64,000 nucleotides of DNA from JBBQYA01 sp031412335 (GTDB lineage Bacteria > Bacteroidota > Bacteroidia > Sphingobacteriales > Sphingobacteriaceae): contig JANOCT010000023.1 of the NCBI GenBank assembly GCA_031412335.1, positions 62,001 to 126,000 on the forward strand. Reading direction: 5' to 3'. A program made the translations under genes and the position numbers. Shown here piece by piece: positions 7,614 to 16,196 of the stretch (position 1 is the first letter of the stretch; every line of letters begins with the position of its first letter). Below the pieces are notes generated by a model. That model was not told the DNA's origin and made no database searches. It worked only from the letters and a program-made list of their open reading frames with translations.

Positions 7614-8495
7614 ATGATAAACCTTCCGGTTATTAATGCCGAACCCAGAATAAAAAAACCCGAATGGTTGAAAGTGAAACTTCCAACCGGAAAGGAGTAT
7701 GCAAGTGTTAGAAATTTAGTTGATACCCATAAGCTTCATACTATTTGTGAAAGTGGAAACTGCCCAAACATGGGAGAATGTTGGGGAGCAGGAACTGCTA
7801 CTTTTATGATTTTAGGTAATATTTGTACCCGATCTTGTTCATTTTGTGCTGTAGCTACAGGTAGGCCGTTGGCTGTTGATACTGATGAACCAGCTCGAGT
7901 AGCTAATTCGGTGAAATTAATGCAAGTAAAGCATTGTGTAATTACAAGTGTCGACCGCGATGATTTGCCAGATGGTGGAGCTGATACCTGGGTTGAAACC
8001 ATCAATGCAATTCGTGAAGCTAGCCCAAATACCACATTAGAAACATTATTACCAGATTTCAAAGGTCAAATGTATAATTTAGACAAAGTACTAAATGAAA
8101 GGCCGGAGGTTGTTTCACATAATATAGAAACCGTGAGACGCTTAACCAAAGAAATTAGAATACAAGCAAAATACGACAGAAGTTTAGAGGTATTAAGTAG
8201 AATTGCAGCAAGTGGTTTACGAACCAAATCGGGTATTATGTTGGGTTTAGGTGAAACTGAAGAAGAAGTGTATGAAGCAATGGATGATTTATTAGCTTCG
8301 GGAGTACAAATACTCACTTTGGGACAATATTTACAACCAACAAAAAAACATCATGAAGTAATTGATTTTATACATCCAGATATTTTTAACCGATTAAAAG
8401 TTATTGGCTTAGAAAAAGGTTTTCGATATGTAGAATCAGGACCAATGGTACGTTCTTCTTATCATGCAGAAAAACATTTGTTCCAACTCATATAA
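7614..8495 (+). CDS. lipA: Lipoyl synthase
   Basis: A 293-residue radical-SAM enzyme that inserts two sulfur atoms into protein-bound octanoyl groups to make lipoate. Both iron-sulfur sites are visible: the auxiliary cluster motif CESGNCPNMGEC and the radical-SAM CxxxCxxC, CTRSCSFC. Further family motifs are SVDRDDLPDGGA and the C-terminal GPMVRSSYHAE, which supplies the conserved RSSY Ser ligand. Its likely client GcvH is encoded at 32744-33124. Confidence 0.97.
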   Translation: MINLPVINAEPRIKKPEWLKVKLPTGKEYASVRNLVDTHKLHTICESGNCPNMGECWGAGTATFMILGNICTRSCSFCAVATGRPLAVDTDEPARVANSVKLMQVKHCVITSVDRDDLPDGGADTWVETINAIREASPNTTLETLLPDFKGQMYNLDKVLNERPEVVSHNIETVRRLTKEIRIQAKYDRSLEVLSRIAASGLRTKSGIMLGLGETEEEVYEAMDDLLASGVQILTLGQYLQPTKKHHEVIDFIHPDIFNRLKVIGLEKGFRYVESGPMVRSSYHAEKHLFQLI

Positions 8496-8507
8496 TGTTT
8501 TATTTTG
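8477..8507 (+). promoter_or_regulatory. Candidate promoter of the sigma/anti-sigma operon
   Basis: A -33 TTTG (8477-8480) and a -7-like TATTTTG (8501-8507, one base short of TAnnTTTG) are separated by 20 bases, straddling the lipA stop codon. Transcription would begin just before the inverted repeat at 8531-8557. Confidence 0.4.
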
Positions 8508-8530
8508 TCCTGATTTTTGTATGGAGGAAA

Positions 8531-8557
8531 TTTACGTCATTCTAAAATTGACGTAAA
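8531..8557. promoter_or_regulatory. Inverted repeat in the sigma-factor leader
   Basis: TTTACGTCA (8531-8539) and TGACGTAAA (8549-8557) are perfect 9-bp arms with a 9-base spacer, 19 bases before the presumed TTG start. There is no T run after it, so it is more likely an operator or a leader hairpin than a terminator of lipA. Confidence 0.5.
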
Positions 8558-8575
8558 TCTCTAAACACTACTCAT

Positions 8576-9142
8576 TTGATTACTCAACTTTTGAACAGAA
8601 AAAATAAATACGACTTAAGCGAAGAGCAATTAATCCAATCGTTAAGAAACAAGGAGAAAATTGCAATTGAAACGCTCTATGAAAAATATTCAGGATCACT
8701 TTTTCATGTAATTCAGAAAATCGTGCAATCACATGAATTGGCAGAGGATGTATTGCAAGAAGTATTTATTAAAATTTGGAATTCTTTTCCTTCATTTGAC
8801 GAATCTAAAGGCAGATTGTATACTTGGTTTGTAAATATTGCCAGAAATTTAGCAATAGATAAAATACGATCTAAAGATTTTAAGAATTCAAATAAAAACC
8901 AGGATGTAGATGATTCCGTAACTTTAATAGACTCTGTAAATAATACTAAATATAATCCTGATGTATTAGGATTAAAAGATCTCATAAAAGAATTGAAACC
9001 GGAACATCAAACGATTCTAGATTTAATATACTTTAAAGGATTTACACATGTTGAAGTTGCAGAAGAATTGAATATACCATTGGGGACGGTTAAAACCAGA
9101 CTCAGAATGGGAATTATTACCTTAAGAAAATATTTTAACTAA
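8576..9142 (+). CDS. ECF-type RNA polymerase sigma factor
   Basis: A 188-residue sigma-70 family protein with region 2 (ALYEKYSGSLF-type opening, here IETLYEKYSGSLFHVIQKIV, then AEDVLQEVFIKIWNSFPSFD and RLYTWFVNIARNLAIDKIRS) and region 4 (KPEHQTILDLIYFKGFTHVE, then LNIPLGTVKTRLRMGI helix-turn-helix). The frame has no ATG before residue 180; an in-frame TGA at 8549 leaves TTG 8576 as the first usable start and the next TTG at 8588. It is followed after one base by its anti-sigma gene, so the pair is surely one operon. The stress it answers to cannot be told from sequence. Confidence 0.9.
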   Translation: MITQLLNRKNKYDLSEEQLIQSLRNKEKIAIETLYEKYSGSLFHVIQKIVQSHELAEDVLQEVFIKIWNSFPSFDESKGRLYTWFVNIARNLAIDKIRSKDFKNSNKNQDVDDSVTLIDSVNNTKYNPDVLGLKDLIKELKPEHQTILDLIYFKGFTHVEVAEELNIPLGTVKTRLRMGIITLRKYFN

Positions 9143-9143
9143 A

Positions 9144-9962
9144 TTGAATTTACAAGATTATATAGACTCCGGAACTCTTGAATTATATGCCTCAGGTTTA
9201 TTAACCGAGCAGGAAATGCAAGAAGTTGATCGTATTGTAGCACGATATCCTGAACTTGAAAAAGAGCTGGATCAAATCTTTGCATCGTTAGAGTCCATGC
9301 ATTTAAAAACAGGCAAAGGTCCTTCAAAAGATTTATTAACTAAAATTAATCAATCAATACTTACCGAAGTTTCAACTAAAACTGAAAATAAAACTGAAGC
9401 TAAAGTGGTAGAAATGAATCCAGCTAAATCTAAAACAAGCTATTTATTACCATTTGCAGCTACATTTGCTTTATTAATCGCAAGTACTGTATCATTATTT
9501 ATTGTTTGGCAAGATTTACAATCTACTAAATCTCAATTAGTTGCTCTTCAATCAGAAAATGATTTGTTTGCTAATAATTTTACAACTCTTAAAACTGAAT
9601 CAGAAAAGTCAGAAAAAATGTTGGTGAATTACAGAGATACTTCTTTTGTAAAAATCCAATTAAAGGGTCTTGCTTTATCACCACAATCTAATGCCATGGT
9701 TTTTTGGGATAAAAAATCTCAAGTTGTAATGCTTGATTTGATTGACATGCCAGCAACTGATGCAGAACATGAATATCAATTATGGGCACTTGACAATGGC
9801 AAACCAGTTGATGCTGGTGTATTTGATTCAACATCTGGTTCACCTTCTTTAGTTCAATTGAACAAAATTACGAGTGCACAAGGTTTTGCAGTTACCATTG
9901 AACCAAATGGTGGAAGCGTAAATCCAACTATGGATAAAATGGTTCTTTATTCAGCTATTTAA
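9144..9962 (+). CDS. Anti-sigma factor, RskA-type
   Basis: A 272-residue membrane protein: cytoplasmic N-terminal domain (NLQDYIDSGTLELYASGLLT, then EVDRIVARYPELEKELDQIF), one transmembrane helix at about residues 94-117 (LLPFAATFALLIASTVSLFI), a coiled segment, and a C-terminal RskA-like domain (MVFWDKKSQVVMLDLIDMPA, EYQLWALDNGKPVDAGVF). It should hold the upstream sigma factor at the membrane. There is no zinc-binding HxxxCxxC motif in the N-domain. The start is TTG 9144, two bases after the sigma stop; the family normally begins exactly here. The 3' end abuts convergent uvrA. Confidence 0.85.
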   Translation: MNLQDYIDSGTLELYASGLLTEQEMQEVDRIVARYPELEKELDQIFASLESMHLKTGKGPSKDLLTKINQSILTEVSTKTENKTEAKVVEMNPAKSKTSYLLPFAATFALLIASTVSLFIVWQDLQSTKSQLVALQSENDLFANNFTTLKTESEKSEKMLVNYRDTSFVKIQLKGLALSPQSNAMVFWDKKSQVVMLDLIDMPATDAEHEYQLWALDNGKPVDAGVFDSTSGSPSLVQLNKITSAQGFAVTIEPNGGSVNPTMDKMVLYSAI

Positions 9963-9963
9963 T

Positions 9964-12831
9964 TTATTCTACAGGAATCTGATTTAATTCCTTCATCAGA
10001 AATCTAGCCGTATGACTTTCTGTTACGTTGCATAAATCTTCAGGAGTACCTTGAAATAATATATTTCCTCCCTTCTTTCCTCCTTCAGTACCCAAATCAA
10101 TTACATAATCTGATACTTTGATAACATCTAGATTATGTTCAATTACCAATACAGTATTTCCTTTATCTACTAATTTATTTAATACCCCCAGCAAGATGTT
10201 TATATCTTCAAAATGTAAACCTGTAGTAGGCTCATCTAAAATATAAAATGTTTTTCCAGTATCTTTTTTAGATAATTCTGTTGCCAATTTCACACGTTGT
10301 GCCTCTCCCCCTGATAGCGTTACTGACGATTGTCCCAAGGTAATATACCCCAAACCAACGTCTTTTAGTGTAGCAATTTTTCGATGAATTGCAGGGATAT
10401 TTTCGAAAAATGGAACAGCATCTTCAATGCTCATATCTAAAACATCGCTGATGGATTTGCCTTTATACCTTACTTCCAGTGTTTCCCGATTATACCTTTT
10501 GCCATTGCACACCTCACAATTGACTTGAACATCTGGCAAAAAATTCATCTCAATTACTTTCAACCCCGCACCTTCGCAATTTTCGCATCTTCCACCTTTT
10601 ACATTAAATGAAAACCGACCAGGTTTATATCCTCTAATTTTAGATTCAGGAAGATTTACATATAAATTTCTAATATCAGAAAAAACACTAGTGTATGTTG
10701 CCGGATTAGATCTTGGCGTTCTACCAATAGCCGATTGGTCAATTTCTATCACTTTGTCTAATTCTTTCAAGCCTTCAATGCTTTTGTAAGGCATCGGTTT
10801 CTTTTTAGAATGATAAAAATATTGGTTCAATATCGGATAAAGAGTTTCAGCAATCAATGTTGATTTTCCACTTCCAGATACTCCAGTAACACTGATAAAA
10901 GTACCCAATGGAAAACTTGCCGTTACTTTTTTCAGATTATTTCCCTCTGCTAGTTTTAGAATTAATTTCTTTCCATTTCCTTTCCTTCTTATCGCTGGAA
11001 CAACAATATTTTTTCGTCCAGTAATATAATCGGTAGTTAAAGTATGTTTGCTAAGTAATTCATCTGCTGTTCCTTCCGCAACTACCTCTCCTCCATGTTC
11101 ACCTGCTGCTGGCCCCATATCAATTACATAATCAGCTTGCATTATCATGTCTTTATCATGCTCCACTACTAAAACTGAATTGCCGATATCGCGCAAGTTT
11201 TGCAAAGCCCCAATCAGTTTTTCATTATCACGTTGGTGTAATCCAATACTTGGTTCATCCAAAATATACAATACATTCACCAATTGTGAACCAATTTGCG
11301 TGGCCAATCTAATCCGTTGTGCCTCACCTCCCGATAGCGTTTTAGAGGTTCTGTCGAGCGTAAGATATTCCAAACCAACATCCAACAAAAAACCAATTCG
11401 CGATCTTATTTCCTTTAGAATTCCTTTGGCAATAATATTTTTACGTTCATTTAATGTTTCTTCTACACCATCAAACCATTCATTTAGTAAAGAAATATCC
11501 AAGCAAGCTAGTTCATATATATTCTTTCCAGCAATTTTAAAAAACAGGGATTCTTTTTTTAATCGTGCACCTTGGCAAACATCACAAACAATAATTTTAC
11601 GATAATCATCCAAGTCTTCAGAATACTCACCGCTGGCTCTACCTGGTTTCATATCTTCAATTACTTTTATAATCCCTTCAAAAGATACATTGTAATTCGA
11701 TACATTCCATTGATTATACTCTACGGCTACTGCTATTTTATCTTCTGCGCCGTACAATATAACTTGTAACGCTTCGGGGCTAAGTTTTGAAATTGGGCTA
11801 GATAAAGAAAAATCAAACTTTTTAGCTAAAGATTTCAACAATTGAAAAACCCAAGTTTCTCGATATTTGCCAAGAGGTGCTATTGCACCATCATTTATAG
11901 AAATTGTACTGTCTGGTATTAAAGCTTTTACATCTATTTCAGAAACATAACCCAAACCATCACATTTTTCGCAGGAACCATATGGTGAATTAAAAGAAAA
12001 GGTGTTTGGTTGAGGTTCATCGTAAGAAATTCCAGTTGTTGGACACATCAGGAATTTGCTATAATTAAAAGCAGGCTGCCCAACTTCATCATGATCAAGA
12101 ATTTTAATTATTCCTCTTGACTGCTTCATGGCGGATTGTAATGATTCGCGAAGCCTCTTTTTGTTTACTTCTTTAACTTCTATCGAGTCGACAACAATTT
12201 CTATATCATGAATTTTATATCGGTCGACTTGCATTTTAGGACTAATTTCAACCAATACCCCGTCTATCCGAACTTTTAAATATCCCTGCTTACGAATTTG
12301 TTCAAACAGTTCACGATAATGACCTTTTCTTCCTTTAACTACTGGAGCTAAAATACTGATTAGTTTACCATCAAATTTTTTCAATGCTGTATCAAAAATC
12401 TGATCTTCCGACATTTTAATCATCAGTTCGCCAGTATTGTAAGAATAAGCATCAGCAATCCTAGCAAAAAGTAAACGCATGAAATCGTAAATTTCAGTTA
12501 TAGTTCCAACGGTTGAGCGAGGATTTTTGGAGGTTGTTTTTTGCTCTATGGCAATTACCGGACTTAAGCCTGAAATTTTATCCACATCTGGACGCTCTAA
12601 ATTTCCCATAAATTGTCGGGAATAGGCGCTTAATGTTTCCATATACCTACGTTGCCCTTCGGCATATATGGTATCAAATGCTAATGAAGATTTACCACTT
12701 CCACTTAAACCAGTGATTACAACGAGTTTATTCCGTGGAAATGAAACATCTATATTTTTTAAATTATGTACCCTGGCACCAAATACTTCTACTAATTGTA
12801 CTGGCTTGATTTTTTTTTCTTTTGCACTCAT
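9964..12831 (-). CDS. uvrA: Excinuclease ABC subunit A
   Basis: A 955-residue UvrA, the damage-recognition ATPase of nucleotide excision repair. Two ABC ATPase modules are present: Walker A GLSGSGKSSLAFDT near residue 38 and GVSGSGKSTL in the second half, each with an LSGGEAQR signature and Walker B (YILDEPSIGLHQ; YILDEPTTGLHF). Zinc-finger Cys pairs CEKCDGLGY, CDVCQGAR, CENCEGAG and CEVCNGKRY are intact, as is the UvrB-interacting N-terminal region. It is downstream of a lytic transglycosylase gene but has its own -7 element. Confidence 0.98.
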   Translation of the reverse strand: MSAKEKKIKPVQLVEVFGARVHNLKNIDVSFPRNKLVVITGLSGSGKSSLAFDTIYAEGQRRYMETLSAYSRQFMGNLERPDVDKISGLSPVIAIEQKTTSKNPRSTVGTITEIYDFMRLLFARIADAYSYNTGELMIKMSEDQIFDTALKKFDGKLISILAPVVKGRKGHYRELFEQIRKQGYLKVRIDGVLVEISPKMQVDRYKIHDIEIVVDSIEVKEVNKKRLRESLQSAMKQSRGIIKILDHDEVGQPAFNYSKFLMCPTTGISYDEPQPNTFSFNSPYGSCEKCDGLGYVSEIDVKALIPDSTISINDGAIAPLGKYRETWVFQLLKSLAKKFDFSLSSPISKLSPEALQVILYGAEDKIAVAVEYNQWNVSNYNVSFEGIIKVIEDMKPGRASGEYSEDLDDYRKIIVCDVCQGARLKKESLFFKIAGKNIYELACLDISLLNEWFDGVEETLNERKNIIAKGILKEIRSRIGFLLDVGLEYLTLDRTSKTLSGGEAQRIRLATQIGSQLVNVLYILDEPSIGLHQRDNEKLIGALQNLRDIGNSVLVVEHDKDMIMQADYVIDMGPAAGEHGGEVVAEGTADELLSKHTLTTDYITGRKNIVVPAIRRKGNGKKLILKLAEGNNLKKVTASFPLGTFISVTGVSGSGKSTLIAETLYPILNQYFYHSKKKPMPYKSIEGLKELDKVIEIDQSAIGRTPRSNPATYTSVFSDIRNLYVNLPESKIRGYKPGRFSFNVKGGRCENCEGAGLKVIEMNFLPDVQVNCEVCNGKRYNRETLEVRYKGKSISDVLDMSIEDAVPFFENIPAIHRKIATLKDVGLGYITLGQSSVTLSGGEAQRVKLATELSKKDTGKTFYILDEPTTGLHFEDINILLGVLNKLVDKGNTVLVIEHNLDVIKVSDYVIDLGTEGGKKGGNILFQGTPEDLCNVTESHTARFLMKELNQIPVE

Positions 12832-12848
12832 TCTCGATCGTTACGCTG

Positions 12849-12856
12849 CAAAAGTA
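12849..12856 (-). promoter_or_regulatory. -7 promoter element of uvrA
   Basis: Reads TACTTTTG on the minus strand, a perfect TAnnTTTG, 17 bases upstream of the uvrA ATG. No clear -33 element at the expected distance. Confidence 0.4.
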
Positions 12857-12869
12857 AACGTTTAAAACC

Positions 12870-14036
12870 CTACTCCGGTTGAGGAACGAACAAAATAATT
12901 TTTTGTCCATTATTTACAGTCAAATTCCCTAATTTATTCCAGATTTTAAGATCTTCAATGCTCACATTATACCTTTTAGAAACAAAATCCAGATCTTCAT
13001 CATCTTTAATTATGTATTCCAATTCTATCTTTTGAGTTTTTGTTGAATCAGAAATTGCTTCTTTCACTAAAGATTGATTGGCAATACCAGCAACAGATGC
13101 AACTGTGCCATAAGGCGAGGCGTTTTCATAGCTAGGTTTAGGAATTTGAACCAAGTAGACTTTTTTTCTTGAGTTTGCCAAAAAAGATTCACGCAACCAA
13201 GGATTAAAGATTTTTAATGTTTTGTAAGAAATATTAAACTGACCAGCAAAATCTGCCAGATTAGCAATAGCAGAATCTACTTTAACTTTGGAAACTGGAA
13301 TATTATAATACAAATCAGATTTTTTGAAGAAATAACCGTAAGTGCGTGGTTTACTAACGATTTCTTTAATGGCAACCAATCTGAAAACGTATCGTGAAGT
13401 TTCTGCATTTAAGAGCAAATCGTAATAGTTATCTTGCTTTTGCCGATCCATTTGTCCTTTAAGACCATTAATTCCCATGTTGTAGGCAGCAGCTACCAAA
13501 GTCCAGTTACCAAGATCTCTGTAATTTTCTTTAAACATTTTACATGCTGCAATGGTAGATTTTTCAACATCATATCGTTCATCTACTTCTTTGTTGATCT
13601 CTAAGCCGTATTGAAGGCCAGTAGGTTCCATAAATTGCCAAAAACCAGTTGCACCAGCAGGTGAAATCAGATTCATCATTCCGGTTTCTACTAATGGAAT
13701 GTATTTAAAATCATTGGGAATTCCATATTTTTTCAAAATTGGCTCAATTACCGGAAACCATCTATTTGCTCTTTTATGCATTAAAAGCGTGTTTGATTGC
13801 CAATAGTTGTTCACCAATAATTCTCGATCCATTCTTTCATATACTTCAATGTCAGAAAGTGGAACAATTTCACCAGCAAACTGCAAATCGGACGGTAAAA
13901 TGATCGGAAATACCTTGGTGGTATCTGAATATTCGTTGCTAAAACGATTAGTTGGTACGTTGGTACTGTAAGTAAATAATTTTAAAATTACCAACAATAG
14001 CAACGTTCCTGAGAGAGAGAAGAGCGTCTTTTTCAT
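12870..14036 (-). CDS. Lytic transglycosylase with C-terminal LysM (MltD-like)
   Basis: About 388 residues. An N-terminal signal (MKKTLFSLSGTLLLLVILKL) leads to an SLT/GH23 domain with the catalytic Glu in FKYIPLVETGMMN, the SPAGATGFWQFMEPTG motif, and VAAAYNMGINGL. The C-terminal 45 residues form a LysM module (YIIKDDEDLDFVSKRYNVSI, IWNKLGNLTVNNGQKIIL). It cleaves peptidoglycan glycan strands to anhydro-muropeptides in the periplasm. The frame opens eight codons earlier at ATG 14060, but a -7 element covers that codon, so ATG 14036 is preferred. A related protein lies at 45566-47050. Confidence 0.88.
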   Translation of the reverse strand: MKKTLFSLSGTLLLLVILKLFTYSTNVPTNRFSNEYSDTTKVFPIILPSDLQFAGEIVPLSDIEVYERMDRELLVNNYWQSNTLLMHKRANRWFPVIEPILKKYGIPNDFKYIPLVETGMMNLISPAGATGFWQFMEPTGLQYGLEINKEVDERYDVEKSTIAACKMFKENYRDLGNWTLVAAAYNMGINGLKGQMDRQKQDNYYDLLLNAETSRYVFRLVAIKEIVSKPRTYGYFFKKSDLYYNIPVSKVKVDSAIANLADFAGQFNISYKTLKIFNPWLRESFLANSRKKVYLVQIPKPSYENASPYGTVASVAGIANQSLVKEAISDSTKTQKIELEYIIKDDEDLDFVSKRYNVSIEDLKIWNKLGNLTVNNGQKIILFVPQPE

Positions 14037-14057
14037 TAAATAATTATTAATATTTAG

Positions 14058-14065
14058 CAAAGGTA
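14058..14065 (-). promoter_or_regulatory. -7 promoter element of the MltD-like gene
   Basis: Reads TACCTTTG on the minus strand, a perfect TAnnTTTG. It overlaps the alternative upstream ATG (14060) and so argues for the start at 14036. Confidence 0.45.
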
Positions 14066-14208
14066 CGTATTTATTTGCTTAGTTTATAGCACGTTACAAA
14101 AATCCTCTTTTCAAATCGGATTTTTACCCTTTACAAAATTGTAATACAAAAGCACCATGCCAATAACTGTACCAATCCGAAAAATTCTGTTTATGAGCTT
14201 TAATACAA

Positions 14209-14216
14209 TACTTTTG
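14209..14216 (+). promoter_or_regulatory. -7 promoter element of the pseudouridine synthase gene
   Basis: TACTTTTG, a perfect TAnnTTTG, 17 bases before ATG 14234. The -33 region is not clear. Confidence 0.4.
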
Positions 14217-14233
14217 TAATTATTATTGTAAAT

Positions 14234-16009
14234 ATGGCTAAGAACTTTTCAGACAAAAAACCTACCCGAAAATTACCTTCAAAAAGAAGTGATAAAATGG
14301 ATTCACCATCGGCAAAAACTCGAAAATCTGCTGATACTGAAAGAAGATCAAAAGGACCTAAAAAACCAGAGTTATTACCCAAAGCTAAATTTGATAAAAA
14401 GCCTGGAAGTATTGATAGACCTGATAAAAAAGGAAGTGCAACTGTAGAAAGAGAAAAAAAAACGTTTGGTTCTAAATCAGGAACACGAGAACGGCCAGAA
14501 AGAAAATCGGTAGGAAAGCCTGGTTTTGCTAAAAAGTCGTTTGGCAAAAAATCTGAAGAAAAAAGTTCTTTCAATAAAAAATCTAGTTCAACGCCTTATG
14601 ATTCTGAAAAACCAAAATCGTTAACATCCTATTCAAAATCAAAAAGTTCAGAATCTGATTTCAAAAAAGGAAAAAGTAGTTTTGAAAAACCCGCCAGATC
14701 TTATACTAAAAAGTTCGAAAATGCGAACGAAACTAGCAACACAGATTTCAAAAAGCCTTTTGATGCTGATAAACCAAAACGAGCTTATGTTAAAAAATCT
14801 GATAAACAAGAAACAGAAAAATTAGATTTTTCGGGGAATTCAGATCAAGTAGATAAACCGAAAAGAGCATATACAAAACGAAATACAGAATCTGGTGGAA
14901 GTTCTTATTCAGATTATAAAAATTCGAAAGACCGAGCTGAAAGGCCGGAGAGAAATGATGATGATGATTTCGAAAAAAGCATTAAAGAAAAACCGGATAA
15001 AGTATTTGTTCCAAAAGTAAAATCGGAATATAAAAAACGTTCATTTAGCAAAAGCAAGGCTAAAGTCGCGGAGGAACGGAAGTTATTAAATTCCACTCGT
15101 GATAAATTAAGAAACGCCGATGGCTTTAGAGCAGAAGGAGATTTCAAAAAAAGACCTTTTGCTGGAAATAGAGCAACCACCGATGCTGAACAAACTCCTT
15201 TCAAAAAGATCTATGTTAAAAAAGAATATGGCGCCAGAAAAGAATTTGATTCGGATAAACCTAGTACTTCTTCACCACGAAAAGTAAAATCGGATGGAAT
15301 GCGATTGAATAAATTTTTGTCGAATGCTGGAATTGCATCTCGCAGAAAAGCGGATCAGTTGATAGAAGCAGGAGAAGTAATGGTAAACGATCAAATAATA
15401 ACCACATTAGGTTTTATGGTTAAGCCCGATGATAAGGTACGTTTCAATGGGCAATTACTAAAAACTGAACGCCTTGTTTATGTTTTATTAAACAAGCCGA
15501 AAGATTACATAACCACTACAGACGATCCGCAGGAACGAAGAACCGTAATGGATTTGATTAAGACCACCACCCGCGAACGCATTTACCCGGTTGGGAGATT
15601 AGATAGAAATACAACTGGCTTACTTTTATTGACCAACGATGGAGATTTGGCGATGAAACTTTCGCACCCAAAAAATAATGTAGGTAAAATATACCAAGCA
15701 AGTTTGGATAAGAACTTAAAGAAATCAGATTTTGATGCTTTATTAGAAGGAATTGAATTAGAAGATGGTAGAGTTCAGCCAGATACATTAAGTTATGTTG
15801 GCGAAAGCAAAAAAGATATTGGAATTGAAATTCATAGCGGTAAAAACCGGATCGTTCGTAGAATGTTCGAGCATTTTGGCTACGAAGTAGTTGGTTTGGA
15901 TCGCGTTTTTTATGCAGGATTAAATAAAAAAGATTTACCTCGAGGCAGATGCCGATTGTTAACTCAACAAGAAGTTATTAATTTAAAGCATTTGCACAGA
16001 AGCAAATAG
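14234..16009 (+). CDS. RsuA/RluB-family pseudouridine synthase with long basic N-terminal extension
   Basis: A 591-residue protein. The C-terminal 237 residues are a normal RsuA/RluB/E/F enzyme: S4 RNA-binding domain (MRLNKFLSNAGIASRRKADQ, about 356-400), then the synthase domain with catalytic Asp457 in YPVGRLDRNTTGLLLL, and GIEIHSGKNRIVRRMFEHFG. It should convert a uridine of rRNA (23S, RluB-like) to pseudouridine. Residues 1-354 are a disordered Lys/Ser/Asp/Arg-rich extension containing three copies of [DE]KPxRxYxK[KR] exactly 28 residues apart (151, 179, 207). Basic extensions are known in Bacteroidota RluB homologues; this one is long. It is monocistronic and divergent from the MltD-like gene. 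Confidence 0.88.
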   Translation: MAKNFSDKKPTRKLPSKRSDKMDSPSAKTRKSADTERRSKGPKKPELLPKAKFDKKPGSIDRPDKKGSATVEREKKTFGSKSGTRERPERKSVGKPGFAKKSFGKKSEEKSSFNKKSSSTPYDSEKPKSLTSYSKSKSSESDFKKGKSSFEKPARSYTKKFENANETSNTDFKKPFDADKPKRAYVKKSDKQETEKLDFSGNSDQVDKPKRAYTKRNTESGGSSYSDYKNSKDRAERPERNDDDDFEKSIKEKPDKVFVPKVKSEYKKRSFSKSKAKVAEERKLLNSTRDKLRNADGFRAEGDFKKRPFAGNRATTDAEQTPFKKIYVKKEYGARKEFDSDKPSTSSPRKVKSDGMRLNKFLSNAGIASRRKADQLIEAGEVMVNDQIITTLGFMVKPDDKVRFNGQLLKTERLVYVLLNKPKDYITTTDDPQERRTVMDLIKTTTRERIYPVGRLDRNTTGLLLLTNDGDLAMKLSHPKNNVGKIYQASLDKNLKKSDFDALLEGIELEDGRVQPDTLSYVGESKKDIGIEIHSGKNRIVRRMFEHFGYEVVGLDRVFYAGLNKKDLPRGRCRLLTQQEVINLKHLHRSK

Positions 16010-16059
16010 GGATTTGATTTTTTTGTAAATAAACTTCTGACAAATTAATAGTTGTTTTT

Positions 16060-16165
16060 TTCTGAAGCTATTCCGGCTTTCAGCATTATCTTTTTTGTTT
16101 AAAGAGTTGAGCTTGTTTCAAAAATTGAATAACAAAAAAGGATGACGCTTCAATCCGGGCTAACA
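16060..16165 (-). ncRNA. Possible structured intergenic element (Flavo-1-like)
   Basis: In the 187-base gap downstream of bshA, the minus strand holds TAGCCCGGATTGAAGCGTCA followed by TCC and a T run. That core closely resembles a recurrent Bacteroidota intergenic sequence I remember (AGCCCCGATTGAAGCGGCAT, then CC), perhaps the Flavo-1 RNA motif. Nested complementarity supports structure: TGAAGC with GCTTCA (16147-16152 and 16063-16068), CTTTTTTG with CAAAAAAG (16133-16140 and 16090-16097), and a small hairpin at 16117-16129. The family name is from memory and could be wrong. Confidence 0.4.
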
Positions 16166-16196
16166 GGAAGAGTAGCGATTAATTGTTAAATTTTAT

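Noticed and set aside
11147..11605. A 152-residue open frame on the plus strand inside uvrA
   Set aside because: It is antisense to the highly conserved ATPase region of uvrA, has no family features, and follows the codon pattern of uvrA.
14200..14574. A 124-residue minus-strand frame rich in Leu/Phe/Ser
   Set aside because: It is the complement of the Lys-rich extension of the pseudouridine synthase; its composition is explained by that.
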